A stretch of 64,000 nucleotides of DNA from Natronosalvus halobius. Lineage in GTDB: Archaea > Halobacteriota > Halobacteria > Halobacteriales > Natrialbaceae. A program made the translations under genes and the position numbers. Of the stretch, positions 9,200 through 18,370 are shown in pieces. The notes under the pieces were generated by a model that saw nothing but the letters and a program-made list of their open reading frames with translations, did not search any database and had not been told where the DNA came from. The DNA is taken from the NCBI RefSeq assembly GCF_024138145.1, contig NZ_CP099997.1, forward strand, positions 3,038,001 to 3,102,000, in the 5' to 3' direction. Numbering within the stretch: position 1 is the stretch's first letter; every line of letters starts with the position of its first letter.

Positions 9200-9334
9200 A
9201 GCAGCACGTTAGACAGGCTGCTGCGCACCGCGGATGCCGTGCGTATGGGGTGCCCGGCAGACGCGGGCGAGTGATGGGGGGAAACCATCTACCACTAACC
9301 GATCCACTGGGGGGATCGCCTGTTTCCGTTTTTT
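9200..9334 (+). ncRNA. candidate structured small RNA between argF and TFS
   Basis: About 135 bases bracketed by a TATA element and a T6 run (9329-9334). Four short stems are readable: AGCAGC/GCTGCT (9200-9205 with 9217-9222), GCGCAC/GTGCGT (9223-9228 with 9239-9244, one G-T), GATGG/CCATC (9273-9277 with 9285-9289) and CGATCC/GGATCG (9300-9305 with 9313-9318). It is not the leader of the next gene, because TFS has its own TATA (CATTAATG, about 9471-9478) 27 bases before its ATG. I could not match it to RNase P, SRP RNA, a tRNA or C/D boxes; an H/ACA-type guide RNA is possible. The rest of the 9047-9504 spacer shows nothing else. Confidence 0.35.
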
Positions 9335-9504
9335 GCGGTCGCGACGAAACGGCGAGCACGATGCTCGAGCGTCTCGATGCCTCAATCGCCCTCGGGGCCC
9401 TTCGCCGCTCGATTTCTTCCGATTCCGTTTCTCACGTCTCTCGATTCCTCGCCGTCCGCGGCGGAACGCGCCATTAATGTGTCTCGACTCCCGTAGCCGG
9501 ATAC

Positions 9505-9813
9505 ATGGAATTCTGCGACGAATGCGGCTCGATGATGAAGGCGGACGATGGCTACTGGGTCTGCGGTAGCTGTGACTTCACGAAACCGAAGGGCAACAGC
9601 GACGAGTACGTGGTCACCGAAGATCAGGAGGCCACTGAAGTGATCGAGTCCTCCGACGAGACGTCGCTCCCGAAGACCGAGGCCCGGTGTCCCGAGTGTG
9701 GGCACGATCAGGCGTACTGGTACCTCCAGCAGACGCGCTCGGCGGACGAGTCCGAAACCAGGTTCTTCGTCTGCGCAGAGTGTGAGTACAAGTGGCGCGA
9801 AGACGATAACTGA
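9505..9813 (+). CDS. transcription factor S (TFS)
   Basis: Archaeal homologue of TFIIS and RNA polymerase subunit M/Rpb9 that stimulates RNA cleavage in backtracked polymerase. 102 residues with two zinc ribbons: N-terminal CDECGSMM and CGSC, and C-terminal CPECGHDQAYWYLQQTRSAD with CAEC near the end. The acidic pair in RSADESETRFF sits where the family places its catalytic Asp-Glu tip. A TATA element 27 bases upstream of the ATG predicts a leaderless message. It is convergent with the methyltransferase gene that follows. Confidence 0.93.
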   Translation: MEFCDECGSMMKADDGYWVCGSCDFTKPKGNSDEYVVTEDQEATEVIESSDETSLPKTEARCPECGHDQAYWYLQQTRSADESETRFFVCAECEYKWREDDN

Positions 9814-9846
9814 TTCTCGCGAGAATCGCTCTCGATCCGACTGGTT

Positions 9847-10698
9847 CTATTCGAGTCGAGCCACGAGCAGGTACCCGGTGTGGCCGACGGGAGCAGTCGA
9901 CGGCCGCGACCCACGGTCGTCGAAGGTCATCTCTCGCTGGATGGTCTCGCGGGTGACGACACTCGAGAGTCCGGCCCCGCGGGCGGCCTCGCTGGTCTCG
10001 CGGGCGGTCTCGACGAACGGGCTGTAGACGGCCACGAACCCGCCCTCGACGAGGAGGTCGGGCGCGTACTCGACGATGGCCGGCGCGTCGCCGGTATCGA
10101 GCGTGATCACGTCGAAGCCGGGGCCCGCGGCGAGGGTCTCGAGGTCGTCTCGAAGGTCGCCCGTCCGGACCTCGACGTCGCTCGAGACGCCGCCGAGGGC
10201 CATGTTCTCCCGCGCGACGTCGGCGAACTCGGGATCGCGTTCGTAGCTCACCACGTTCGCCCCAGCGCGGGCCATCGAGGCCGCGAGGACGCCGGTACCG
10301 GTACCGGTGTCGAGCACGCGGTCGCCGACGCGGACCCCGGTCTCACCGAGCACGAGACCAACGTCGCGGGGCACCATCGGGGCGCCGGTGCGCTCGAAGT
10401 GATGAAAGAGGTCGGGGCCGCGGAGCTTTCGGACGCGAAACTCGGTGCCGAGGTGGGTCTCGAGGACCTGCCCCGGTTCGACGTCGGTGGGGACCTCGAG
10501 GACGCCGAGGTCGGAGCCGAACTCCTCGCCGGGCTGGACGAGGTGTTCGCGGTCCTCGTGGACGAGCAGGACTGGCGGTCGGTCGGTGGGTTCCGCTTCG
10601 GCTTCGGCTACCGGTTCGCCCGCGTCGCTCGCGTTCACGTCTGCGTTCGTGTCTCGCTCGTCAGTTCCACTCTCGTCTCCGCCGTCAGGTGATCCCAT
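9847..10698 (-). CDS. trmI: tRNA (adenine-N1)-methyltransferase, TrmI-like
   Basis: AdoMet-dependent enzyme expected to methylate adenine 57/58 in the T-loop of tRNAs. 283 residues. The N-terminal small beta domain (VLLVHEDREHLVQPG) is followed by the Rossmann core with motif I VLDTGTGTGVLAASMA, and VITLDTGDAPA resembles motif IV. The ATG at 10698 is chosen because everything upstream in frame is antisense to NAC. An acidic linker of about 40 residues precedes the conserved region. It lies 16 bases after the NAC gene on the same strand, a pairing that suggests a translation-related operon. Confidence 0.85.
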   Translation of the reverse strand: MGSPDGGDESGTDERDTNADVNASDAGEPVAEAEAEPTDRPPVLLVHEDREHLVQPGEEFGSDLGVLEVPTDVEPGQVLETHLGTEFRVRKLRGPDLFHHFERTGAPMVPRDVGLVLGETGVRVGDRVLDTGTGTGVLAASMARAGANVVSYERDPEFADVARENMALGGVSSDVEVRTGDLRDDLETLAAGPGFDVITLDTGDAPAIVEYAPDLLVEGGFVAVYSPFVETARETSEAARGAGLSSVVTRETIQREMTFDDRGSRPSTAPVGHTGYLLVARLE

Positions 10699-10714
10699 CA
10701 CGCGAGTACTGGGC

Positions 10715-11113
10715 TCACTCGAGGCGTTCGACTGCGGCCGCGAGGTCGCCGTTCTCGGCCTCGAGGGCCTCGCGGGCCTCGTCGTCGCTGACGCCGGTGC
10801 GGGCGGCGACGATTTCGATGTCCGAGTCGGGGATGGCCGACTCGCTGTCGGCGTCCGCGTCAGTTTCGTCCGCGTCGGCGCCGCCAGCGTCGCCGGCGCT
10901 CCCGCGCTCGCGCTCCTCGGGCGTCCCGATGACCTGATAGGTCTCCTGACCACGGGCGTCCATCTTCGTGACGTCCGCGTCGGTGAAGACGAGGTCGTGG
11001 TCGGCCGTCCGGATGATGACCTCCTCGGCGTCGAGTTCGTCGACGTCGATTCCCATCTGTTTCATCATCTGTTCCATCTTCCGTGGATTGAGTCCGCCGC
11101 CGCCTCCAAACAT
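10715..11113 (-). CDS. nac: nascent polypeptide-associated complex protein (NAC)
   Basis: Ribosome-associated chaperone that binds emerging peptides; archaea use a homodimer. 132 residues. The start [20 protein letters not shown] is the characteristic archaeal NAC N terminus, followed by the NAC beta domain ([20 protein letters not shown]) and a C-terminal UBA domain ([18 protein letters not shown]). A longer frame beginning at 11140 is rejected because the family start is at 11113. An acidic Asp/Ala linker joins the two domains. Confidence 0.93.
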   Translation of the reverse strand: MFGGGGGLNPRKMEQMMKQMGIDVDELDAEEVIIRTADHDLVFTDADVTKMDARGQETYQVIGTPEERERGSAGDAGGADADETDADADSESAIPDSDIEIVAARTGVSDDEAREALEAENGDLAAAVERLE

Positions 11114-11234
11114 ACTCGAGACGTGGCCAGCCGCGGGCAAAAACCCACCGGAACCGTCTCTCGCGTCCTTCGACTTTCCGTCTTTCGTGTCTCCGCCGCA
11201 TCTCGACTCGAGCGACGGAACTCGAGATGCGACC

Positions 11235-11741
11235 TCACCGAAGGCTTCCCGACTCCGGTGACTCGCCGCTCTCGAGGCCGTCCCGGCCCCGCCAACTCCA
11301 CAGTCCGAGGACCATCATCGTGATCCCGAGGATCGCGATGACCGCCCAGACGCCGATCTGGGTCGCCGTCAGCGCCGAGCCGGTAAACAGGGTGGTCGCC
11401 TGGAGCAAGAACGCGACGAGCAACAACAGCCCGAACAGCGAGGCGATGGCGACGCCGATTCCCTCCCGGATCGCCCACCGAAGCTCTTCGGCGTCGCGGT
11501 CGGCCGTTTCGGTGTGGTTACGTGACCGAATTTCTTCGTCGGCGTCGACGTAGCCGGACGTCGCCCACGGCGTCTCGAGGTAGCCGATCACGTACGAGAG
11601 CGTGGCGCCGGCGACCATCACGATGGCGAAGGTAACCACTCCGGCGACGAGCGTCGGTGGGGCGAACAGGAGCGTGATCACAGCGGCGGCAACGACCGCC
11701 CCGCCGAGCATGACCAGGAATCGTCGGAGGCGTGGAAGCAT
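11235..11741 (-). CDS. haloarchaeal multi-pass membrane protein
   Basis: 168 residues with no family I can name. Two hydrophobic segments lie near the N terminus (about residues 8-28 and 31-54) and two more in the C-terminal half (about 92-112 and 125-147), separated by a charged central stretch ([23 protein letters not shown]). Four transmembrane helices with short soluble loops are likely. The C terminus is Gly/Glu/Ser-rich. It is transcribed away from the methyltransferase at 11924. Function unknown. Confidence 0.7.
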   Translation of the reverse strand: MLPRLRRFLVMLGGAVVAAAVITLLFAPPTLVAGVVTFAIVMVAGATLSYVIGYLETPWATSGYVDADEEIRSRNHTETADRDAEELRWAIREGIGVAIASLFGLLLLVAFLLQATTLFTGSALTATQIGVWAVIAILGITMMVLGLWSWRGRDGLESGESPESGSLR

Positions 11742-11923
11742 ACTGCATCTATGTCATCGAGTAACATAGGCCTATCACCGGTCAGTATACTGACTCGAGT
11801 CGAGACCGACGTACGACCTCGACCGCGCGACTCGGGGACTCGAGAGGACGGCGGCCTCGAGCGCGCGACGACGCTGACGGACGGTCGACACCTATACGGC
11901 TCTCGTCGACCGATAGCGAGCCA

Positions 11924-12691
11924 GTGACCGAGGAACACGATGGAAAACGGAAGACAGCCGCCACCTTCGATGCGGCGAGCGACCACTACCTCGACAGCGA
12001 CGTCCACCGCCACGGCGCCGACCTCGAGCGACTGACGTCGTGGTGTGCGGATGCAACGCGTGCCCTGGATGTCGCGACGGGCGCGGGTCACACCGCTGGT
12101 GCCGTCGCCGATCGAGGCGTTCCGACCGTCGTCGCGACCGACGCCGCGCCGTCCATGGTCGAGACCGCCGTCGACGCTTTCGGCGGCCTCGAGGGGGCCA
12201 TCGTCGACGCCGAGCGCCTTCCGTTCGCCCGCGACGCGTTCGACGCCGTCACCTGTCGGATCGCCGCCCACCACTTCCCGAACCCGACGGCGTTCGTGAG
12301 GGAGGTGTCCCGCGTGCTCGAGCCCGGTGGCGTGCTCGCACTCGAGGATAACGTAGCGCCTGCGGACCCGTCGCTGGGCGAGTTCATCAACCGCGTCGAA
12401 CGGCTCCGTGATCCGACCCACGTCGAGTCCTATACGATCGAGCGGTGGCACGAGTGGCTCCGAGAAGCGGGATTCGCGCTCGAGGAGACGGTCCGATTGC
12501 ACAAGCCACTCCAGTTCGAATCCTGGGCCGACGGCCAGTCCTGTACCGGCGAGGAGCGAAAACGGGTCGAACGAACGCTACGGGAGGCCTCCGACGAGGC
12601 GGTCGAGACGTTCGACATTCGGGTCGAAGATGGTCGCGTCGTCTCGTTCGCCCCGCTCAAAGCGCTGGTCCGAGCGCGACACCTCGAGTGA
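11924..12691 (+). CDS. class I SAM-dependent methyltransferase (UbiE/Methyltransf_11 type)
   Basis: 255 residues starting with GTG at 11924. Motif I ALDVATGAGHTAGAVA, the acidic residue after strand 2 (VVATDAAPSMVE), and AAHHFPNPTAFVREVSRVLEPGG place it among UbiE-like methyltransferases. The substrate cannot be read from the sequence. It stands alone between two minus-strand genes. A TATA-like CTATACG about 30 bases upstream is compatible with a leaderless start. Confidence 0.8.
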   Translation: MTEEHDGKRKTAATFDAASDHYLDSDVHRHGADLERLTSWCADATRALDVATGAGHTAGAVADRGVPTVVATDAAPSMVETAVDAFGGLEGAIVDAERLPFARDAFDAVTCRIAAHHFPNPTAFVREVSRVLEPGGVLALEDNVAPADPSLGEFINRVERLRDPTHVESYTIERWHEWLREAGFALEETVRLHKPLQFESWADGQSCTGEERKRVERTLREASDEAVETFDIRVEDGRVVSFAPLKALVRARHLE

Positions 12692-12710
12692 GACGGGTGA
12701 AATTACTGAC

Positions 12711-13211
12711 CTAGTCGTCCGCCCGACTCGCTCCGCTCCGAACGTTCACCGCCATCCCAGATTCGAAGTCGAGAATCGACTCGCCGTCGAGTTCCGCCCG
12801 CCCGACCGCGAGCAGGTCGCCCCGCTCGTGAACGACGAGCACCTCGTCGCCCGGCCGGATCTCGGGGCCCGCCTGGAGGACGAACTTCGAGAAGACGTTC
12901 TTGCCGTCGCGGACGAATGGTTCGCTCTCGTCGTCGACGACGACGCGGTAGGCGGGTGGCTCGAGCGCGTCGTGGAGGCGGTGTCCACCCTCGAGTCCGA
13001 GGGTGAAGCGGCCGTCGGTACCGAAGGAGACGATCCGCCCGCGGTCAGCGTGAATCTGCTGGGGGCGACCGGACGTCGTTCGCTCGATACGGCGGTCCTC
13101 GCCGGGTGGGAACAGCGCCGCGCCGGCGCTGGCCCCGAACTGGTAGTCTGCGATGGTCCGCAGGTCTGCGCCCTCGTTTCTCCCGCTCTCGTCGACTGCG
13201 TGCCCGCTCAT
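12711..13211 (-). CDS. PUA-domain protein
   Basis: 166 residues. The C-terminal 80 residues form a PUA RNA-binding domain (SKFVLQAGPEIRPGDEVLVV, then a short strand pair and SGMAVNVRSGA). The N-terminal half (ADYQFGASAGAALFPPGED) resembles the region preceding the PUA domain in stand-alone archaeosine-transglycosylase-like proteins. A role in RNA modification or binding is inferred. It lies 93 bases downstream of dapE on the same strand and could be read through from the dap operon. Confidence 0.75.
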   Translation of the reverse strand: MSGHAVDESGRNEGADLRTIADYQFGASAGAALFPPGEDRRIERTTSGRPQQIHADRGRIVSFGTDGRFTLGLEGGHRLHDALEPPAYRVVVDDESEPFVRDGKNVFSKFVLQAGPEIRPGDEVLVVHERGDLLAVGRAELDGESILDFESGMAVNVRSGASRADD

Positions 13212-13304
13212 TCTTGTTCTCTACCGCCCGTTCGCGCGGACTCGAGGAAAGGGCTTCGGACCCGGCCCTGCCTCACGAGTCGGCGCTCGCCCGGTGCTCG
13301 CCAC

Positions 13305-14438
13305 TCACGACAACTCGAGCACTCGCTTCACCGCCTCCGCTCCCATCCGAACGGCGGCCGTCTCGACGTACTCCCGCGGGGAGTGAGCGACGGCGCCGTC
13401 CTCGTCCGCGAGCACCCCCGGCCCGAAGACGACCGTTGGTGCGTGGGCGGCGAAGTAGGAGGCCTCGGTCGCGGCCGTGAACGGGCGCACCTCGCCGCTC
13501 CCCCTCGCCGCGAGAGCGTCGACGATCGGCGCCTCGGTATCGGTCGCCCAGGCCTCCAGGAACGGCGTCGGCCGCTCGGTGAAGGCGAAGTCGACGCCCA
13601 CTTCGGCGGGCACGGCTGCCTCGAGGTGGGCCACCAGGGCTCGCTCGAACTCCTCGGCGGTTTCGGGCGGAACGCTCCGCCGATCGATCGTGAGCCGAAC
13701 CCGGTCGGGAACCTGGTTGGTAGCCTCGCCGCCCTGGACGACCGTCGGCGTGAGCGCTGCGGGCCCGAGATCGGGGTGGGCGGGCGGCGCGTCCTCGCGG
13801 TCGTCGAACGTCTCGAGGGCCCCCAGAACCTGCTCGAGGGCGGCCACCGCGTTGACGCCCGATTGCGGTTCGGCGGCGTGGGCGTTCGCCCCCGAGAGTT
13901 CGATCGTCCCCTCGAAGCGCCCCTTCGCGGCGGTGCAGACGTCGAGGCCCGTCGGCTCGCCGACGATGACGGCATCGGCGTCCTGGACCGGCGAGTCTGG
14001 ATGGGAGACGAGGGCGTGGGCGCCAGTCGAGAGGAGTTCCTCGTCGGGAGTGATCGCGAGCGTCACTCGATTCGTCGTCTCGGCCTCGAGAAACGCGGCG
14101 AGTAACGCGGCGACCTGTCCCTTCGCGTCGCAGGATCCACGGCCGCGGATTTCGCCGTCCCCGATCTCGAGCGAGACGTGCGGCGAGACGGTGTCGATGT
14201 GGGTGTTGAGGACGTAGTGCGTTCCTCGCTCAGCGCTTGCATCCTCGCCGTCGGTCTTTCCATCTCGCGTTGCCAGCACGTTCCCCGCCTCGTCGACCGT
14301 CGCCTCGACGCCGTGATCTTCGAGGGTCTCGACCAGGAAGGCTCGCATCTCCGCGACCCCGGCGTCGGGGTGAGAAGGAATCGCGACCGCGGCTTCGAGG
14401 AACGAGAGCGGGTCGAATCCCCCCGAATCCCCCGTCAC
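13305..14438 (-). CDS. dapE: succinyl-diaminopimelate desuccinylase-like M20 peptidase
   Basis: Removes succinate from N-succinyl-L,L-diaminopimelate. 377 residues starting with GTG at 14438, which overlaps the dapF stop (GTGA). M20 metal-site motifs: NTHIDTVSPH, GRGSCDAKGQVAAL and TPDEELLSTGAH, with the late PFTAATEASYFA segment where the family has its final metal-binding and substrate residues. The frame extends far upstream but that part is antisense-like shadow over dapF. Last gene of the dap operon. Confidence 0.9.
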   Translation of the reverse strand: MTGDSGGFDPLSFLEAAVAIPSHPDAGVAEMRAFLVETLEDHGVEATVDEAGNVLATRDGKTDGEDASAERGTHYVLNTHIDTVSPHVSLEIGDGEIRGRGSCDAKGQVAALLAAFLEAETTNRVTLAITPDEELLSTGAHALVSHPDSPVQDADAVIVGEPTGLDVCTAAKGRFEGTIELSGANAHAAEPQSGVNAVAALEQVLGALETFDDREDAPPAHPDLGPAALTPTVVQGGEATNQVPDRVRLTIDRRSVPPETAEEFERALVAHLEAAVPAEVGVDFAFTERPTPFLEAWATDTEAPIVDALAARGSGEVRPFTAATEASYFAAHAPTVVFGPGVLADEDGAVAHSPREYVETAAVRMGAEAVKRVLELS

Positions 14439-15346
14439 GGGTCGAACGACGAGAAGTGGGTCGTCTGCACCTCGCCGTCGAACTCGTGTTCGACCGGGCC
14501 GATCAGGGTCGCGGTGTCGCCGTCGAAGACGACCTCGAGGTTGCCGCCCGGTGGGCTGACGGAAATCGAGTCGCCGTCGGCGAGCCCCAGTCGACGGGCG
14601 GCCGCAGCGATCGCCACGGCTCCGGTCCCGCAGGCGTCGGTTTCGCCCTCGACGCCGCGTTCGAAGGTTCGCTGGCGGAACCCCTCTGTATCTGGGCTCG
14701 CCAGGTTTACGTTCGTCCCCAGCGGGAACGCATCGGCGTGGCGAACCGGCTTCGCGACGGCCTCGAGGTCGACCGCGTCCACGTCGTCGACGAAGGCGAC
14801 CGCGTGGGGAACACCCGTGTTGACGACCGTGACCTCGAGCCCCTCGATGGGTTCCTCGATCACGGGCTCGTCCGCGAGTACCGGAATCGACTTCGGGTCG
14901 AACGTCGGATCGCCCATTTCGACGGCGATCCGGTCGTCCTGGTCCTGGTCCTGTTCGTCGCTGTCGTTTCCGTGGCTCCCGTCGTACCCGTCGCTCCCAT
15001 CGCCCTCGACGCGATAGGCACGTCGCGTCCCGGCCTGGGTGTCGATCATGACCTCGTCGCTCCCGGTGCGCTCCATCGCCCACCGGCCGGCACAGCGAGC
15101 GCCGTTGCCACACATCGGCGCCGTGCCGCCGTCGGGCTGGACGAGCGTCATGATTACCCGCGGCGGGTTGTACCGGTCCTCGAGCGCCAGGAACAGGATA
15201 CCGTCGGCGCCGACGCCGGTCTCGCGGTCGCACTCGCGACTGGCGAGGCCCCGCCGGTCGGGGACGTACGTTTCGGCGTCGATCACGAGGAAGTCGTTGC
15301 CGGTTCCGTGGTACTTCTCGAAGTGGACGTCGGCGAATGCGCTCAT
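14435..15346 (-). CDS. dapF: diaminopimelate epimerase
   Basis: Interconverts L,L- and meso-diaminopimelate without a cofactor using two cysteines. 303 residues. Both are present: MCGNGARCAGRW near residue 78 and ETDACGTGAVA near residue 237. The N-terminal FEKYHGTGNDFLVID is also diagnostic. An acidic insertion rich in Asp, Gly, Glu and Gln (about residues 117-136, DGSDGYDGSHGNDSDEQDQD) is unusual for the family but in frame. The start overlaps the lysA stop by four bases. Confidence 0.95.
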   Translation of the reverse strand: MSAFADVHFEKYHGTGNDFLVIDAETYVPDRRGLASRECDRETGVGADGILFLALEDRYNPPRVIMTLVQPDGGTAPMCGNGARCAGRWAMERTGSDEVMIDTQAGTRRAYRVEGDGSDGYDGSHGNDSDEQDQDQDDRIAVEMGDPTFDPKSIPVLADEPVIEEPIEGLEVTVVNTGVPHAVAFVDDVDAVDLEAVAKPVRHADAFPLGTNVNLASPDTEGFRQRTFERGVEGETDACGTGAVAIAAAARRLGLADGDSISVSPPGGNLEVVFDGDTATLIGPVEHEFDGEVQTTHFSSFDP

Positions 15347-16692
15347 CGGGACATCCCCCGTGGTGGGCTGCGGTTCGGTTCGTCACTATCGACCTCACCG
15401 TCTCGAGCCGCCCGCTCGAGCCGTACGATGTCCGCGAGCGTCTCGCGGCGCCGCGAGAGCGCCGTCGAGCCGTCGACCTCGAGGACGACCGAGGCGGGCC
15501 GCGGGCGAGAGTTGTACGTACTCGCCATCTCGTAGCCGTAGGCGCCGGCGTTGCCGATCGCGAACAGGTCGCCACGCGCTGTTTCGGGCAGGGAGCGGTC
15601 CGTACAGAAGACGTCCGAACTCTCGCAGATGGGCCCCGTCACCGTTTGTGGGTTCTCGGGACGGTCGACGGCATCGGCCTCGAGGTTCCGAATCGGATGA
15701 TGCGAACCGTACATCGCCGGTCGGGCCAGCGTCGTCATGCCCGCGTCGACGCCGACGACGGTCGTCTCCGGGGTGTCCTTGACCGTGTTCACCTGCGCCA
15801 GGAGCACGCCAGCGTCAGCCACCAGGTACCGGCCGGGCTCGATCGTCAGTCGGGCGTCGACCGCTCCCAGCGCGTCGCGGGTGGCTTCGGCGACCGCCTC
15901 GAGGTCCAGTGGCGCTTCGTCCTCGCGATAGGGGACGCCGAAGCCGCCGCCGACGTCGACGAACTCGAGGCCTGCCTGTGCGTCGGAGGCGGCGGTCAAC
16001 GTCTCGTTCAGCTCTCGTGCGAGGTCGCCCATCCGGGAGACGAACTCGCGGTGGGCGTCCAGGTCGTCGCTCGAGACGCCGGAGCCGACGTGGGCGTGGA
16101 CGCCGACGATGTCGAGCCCGCGCTTGGCGGCGTCGACGGCCGTCTCGACCGCCTGGTTCGCTGGAATGCCAAACTTCGCGTCCGCACCCGTCCGGACCTT
16201 CTCGTGGTGACCCGCGCCGATGCCGGGATTTACCCGGAGACAGAGGCGGCCGTCGTAACCGCGTTCCTCGAGCCTGTCGATGGTATCTTCGGCCCCGGCG
16301 GTGATCGTCAGGGTCGGGTGCTCGTCGGCCGCCTCGACGGCGACGTCCAGGTCGGCCGCGGGCGGGTTGACCGCCGTGTAGTGGACTCGCTCGCCCGGCG
16401 CGCCCGCCTCGAGCGCCCGGACGAGTTCGCCGGCGGAGGCGCACTCGATGCCCGCACCGGCCTCGAGCAGCGTTTCCAGTACCCTGCCGAGCGCGTTCGC
16501 CTTCGCCGCGAACATGATTTCGCTGTCGGGAAACGCCGCCTCGAGTCGCTCGTAGTTCTCCTGGACGCGCTCGAGGTCGAGGACGTACAGCGGCGTCCCG
16601 TAGTCGTCGGCCAGGTTCCGCAGGTGGCTCGCGCTCCAGTCGCCGAGGCGGCGTATTGGCGGGTTCGGTACCCCCGATTCGGCGGCGCTCAT
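15343..16692 (-). CDS. lysA: diaminopimelate decarboxylase
   Basis: PLP enzyme that makes lysine from meso-diaminopimelate. 449 residues. The pyridoxal lysine lies in MFAAKANALG, the PLP phosphate site in VDVGGGFGVPY, and the substrate-binding segment in GPICESSDVFC. The ATG at 16692 overlaps the dapD stop by four bases; a longer in-frame extension is shadow over dapD. The C-terminal 40 residues are variable. Confidence 0.95.
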   Translation of the reverse strand: MSAAESGVPNPPIRRLGDWSASHLRNLADDYGTPLYVLDLERVQENYERLEAAFPDSEIMFAAKANALGRVLETLLEAGAGIECASAGELVRALEAGAPGERVHYTAVNPPAADLDVAVEAADEHPTLTITAGAEDTIDRLEERGYDGRLCLRVNPGIGAGHHEKVRTGADAKFGIPANQAVETAVDAAKRGLDIVGVHAHVGSGVSSDDLDAHREFVSRMGDLARELNETLTAASDAQAGLEFVDVGGGFGVPYREDEAPLDLEAVAEATRDALGAVDARLTIEPGRYLVADAGVLLAQVNTVKDTPETTVVGVDAGMTTLARPAMYGSHHPIRNLEADAVDRPENPQTVTGPICESSDVFCTDRSLPETARGDLFAIGNAGAYGYEMASTYNSRPRPASVVLEVDGSTALSRRRETLADIVRLERAARDGEVDSDEPNRSPPRGMSR

Positions 16693-17606
16693 CGGTCCCG
16701 TAACACCTCCTCGCGCTCGGAGCGCTCGAGTGTCCGGTCCTCGAGGGCGGTCGCGACGACGGCGGGCTTGTACGCGCCGCCCTCGAACAGGTCGTGGTCG
16801 CTGATCGAGGACTCGACGAATCTGGTGAAGGCGCGCCGTTCGGTGGGTAACTCGCCGTAGACGACCTCCTCCTCGACGAGGTCGTAGACTGGGATCCGTG
16901 GGGTGAGCAGCGTGTTCTCGCCGACGACGGAGTTCTCGCCGACGACGAATCCCGAGGTGACGCGACAGCCAGCGCCCAGCGAGACGCCGTCTTCGATGAC
17001 GACTGGTGCGCTCTCGACGGGCTCGAGGACGCCGCCGATCAGCGTGTTGGCGCCGAGCTTGACGTTCGCGCCGATCTGGGCGCACGATCCGACCGTATCG
17101 CAGGAGTCGACGAGCGTCCCGTCGCCGACGTGGGCGCCGACGTTGACGAACGCGGGGCTCATCAGGATGCAGTCCGAGCCGACGTGGGCGCCCCGCCGGA
17201 CGACCGTGCCGTCGGGCGTGTTCCGGGAGCCGCGCTCGCCGAAATCGCTCGAGTCCGCGAGCGGGAGCACGTCGTTGTAGGTGACGCTGCCGTACTCGCG
17301 GGCGCGAGTCTCGCGAAGGCCGAAGTTGAGCAGGATGCCCTGCTTGACCCAGGCGTTTGCTTCCCACGCCCCATCTTCACCGCGGGGTTCGGCCGCGCGG
17401 ACGTCGCCCGCCTCGAGCGCGTCGAGGAAGGTTTCGAGCGTCGCCATGTCGTCTTCGGTCGCCGACTCGGCGTCGACGTCGTTCGCCTCGTAGCGGTTCC
17501 ACAGGTCGGTAATCTCGGACTCGAGTGCGCTCGCGTCAGCGTCCGCGTCCGCGTTTGCGTTCGAGTTCGCGTTCCCGTTCGTGTTGCCGTCAGTCGATGG
17601 ACTCAT
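16689..17606 (-). CDS. dapD: 2,3,4,5-tetrahydropyridine-2,6-dicarboxylate N-succinyltransferase
   Basis: Transfers succinate from succinyl-CoA to tetrahydrodipicolinate. 305 residues. The central region (about residues 120-235) shows hexapeptide repeats of a left-handed beta helix, e.g. VVRRGAHVGSDCILM, VNVGAHVGDGTLVDS and CAQIGANVKLGANTLIGG. The N-terminal 30 residues are a low-complexity Asn/Asp/Ala run encoded by a degenerate hexamer repeat. This fixes the pathway as the succinylase branch. Start overlaps the dapB stop (ATGA). Confidence 0.93.
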   Translation of the reverse strand: MSPSTDGNTNGNANSNANADADADASALESEITDLWNRYEANDVDAESATEDDMATLETFLDALEAGDVRAAEPRGEDGAWEANAWVKQGILLNFGLRETRAREYGSVTYNDVLPLADSSDFGERGSRNTPDGTVVRRGAHVGSDCILMSPAFVNVGAHVGDGTLVDSCDTVGSCAQIGANVKLGANTLIGGVLEPVESAPVVIEDGVSLGAGCRVTSGFVVGENSVVGENTLLTPRIPVYDLVEEEVVYGELPTERRAFTRFVESSISDHDLFEGGAYKPAVVATALEDRTLERSEREEVLRDR

Positions 17607-18370
17607 GCTGAAAGTACCTCCGAAAAGTCGTATCGGCCGGGTTCCTGGCCGGCCAGCCAGACCGCCGCGTCGACGGCGCCGGCGGCGAAGACCCCGCGGT
17701 CCTCGGCGCGGTGGGTGAGTCGCAGTTCCTCGTGGTTACCGGCGAGGACGACCTCGTGCTCCCCCGTTACGTTCCCGGCTCGCAGGGCGTGAACGCCAAT
17801 CTCGCTCGGCGTTCGTGGCTGTTCACCCTCCCGGCCGTGGACGCGGTCCGTGAAGTCGCCGGCCGCTTCGATCTCCTCGAGCAGTCGATTGGCCGTCCCG
17901 CTCGGGGCGTCGCGCTTCCCGTTGTGGTGGGTCTCGACGAGTTCGACATCGTAGCCGGGCAGGCTCGCGACGGCGTCCCCGACGAGCGCGAGCAGCGCCT
18001 GGACGCCACGAGCGAAGTTCGGGCTGTGAAGCAGCGCGATGTCGTCGCCGTGAGCGTCGAGCTGGGACTCCTCGTCACTAGAGAAGCCCGTCGTCCCCGT
18101 GACGAAGGGGACGCCCGCCTCGGCGCAGGCGGCAGCGTATTCGAGCGCCGACGCCGGACCCGTAAAGTCGATCACGACGTCCGGGTCGCGCTCCTCGAGC
18201 AGGAGGTTGATCTCGAGAGCGGACTCGATCTCGATGCCCTGGACGCGCTCGACGTCGGTGCTCCGGTTGACCGCGAAGGTAACCTCGCAGTCGTCGCGGT
18301 CCGTGAGCACGCCGAGGACGCGTTGCCCCATCCGGCCGGCCGCGCCCGTGACGCCGACCCGGACCCCCAT
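17603..18370 (-). CDS. dapB: 4-hydroxy-tetrahydrodipicolinate reductase
   Basis: NAD(P)H-dependent reductase producing tetrahydrodipicolinate. 255 residues. GVTGAAGRMGQRVL is the nucleotide-binding loop, FVTGTTGFS is conserved, and ETHHNGKRDAPSGTA carries the catalytic His-His and Lys. Its ATG overlaps the dapA stop by one base (TAATG). Confidence 0.95.
   Translation of the reverse strand: MGVRVGVTGAAGRMGQRVLGVLTDRDDCEVTFAVNRSTDVERVQGIEIESALEINLLLEERDPDVVIDFTGPASALEYAAACAEAGVPFVTGTTGFSSDEESQLDAHGDDIALLHSPNFARGVQALLALVGDAVASLPGYDVELVETHHNGKRDAPSGTANRLLEEIEAAGDFTDRVHGREGEQPRTPSEIGVHALRAGNVTGEHEVVLAGNHEELRLTHRAEDRGVFAAGAVDAAVWLAGQEPGRYDFSEVLSA

Noticed and set aside
9200-9334. Specific identification of the argF-TFS RNA as an H/ACA guide for known 23S pseudouridines
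   Set aside because: I compared it by eye with the helix 69 and position-2580 regions of 23S rRNA and found no convincing pair of guide segments, so only a generic candidate RNA is reported.
12408-14105. 565-residue plus-strand frame over the PUA and dapE genes
   Set aside because: It is a shadow of dapE, which has all its metal-site motifs on the other strand.
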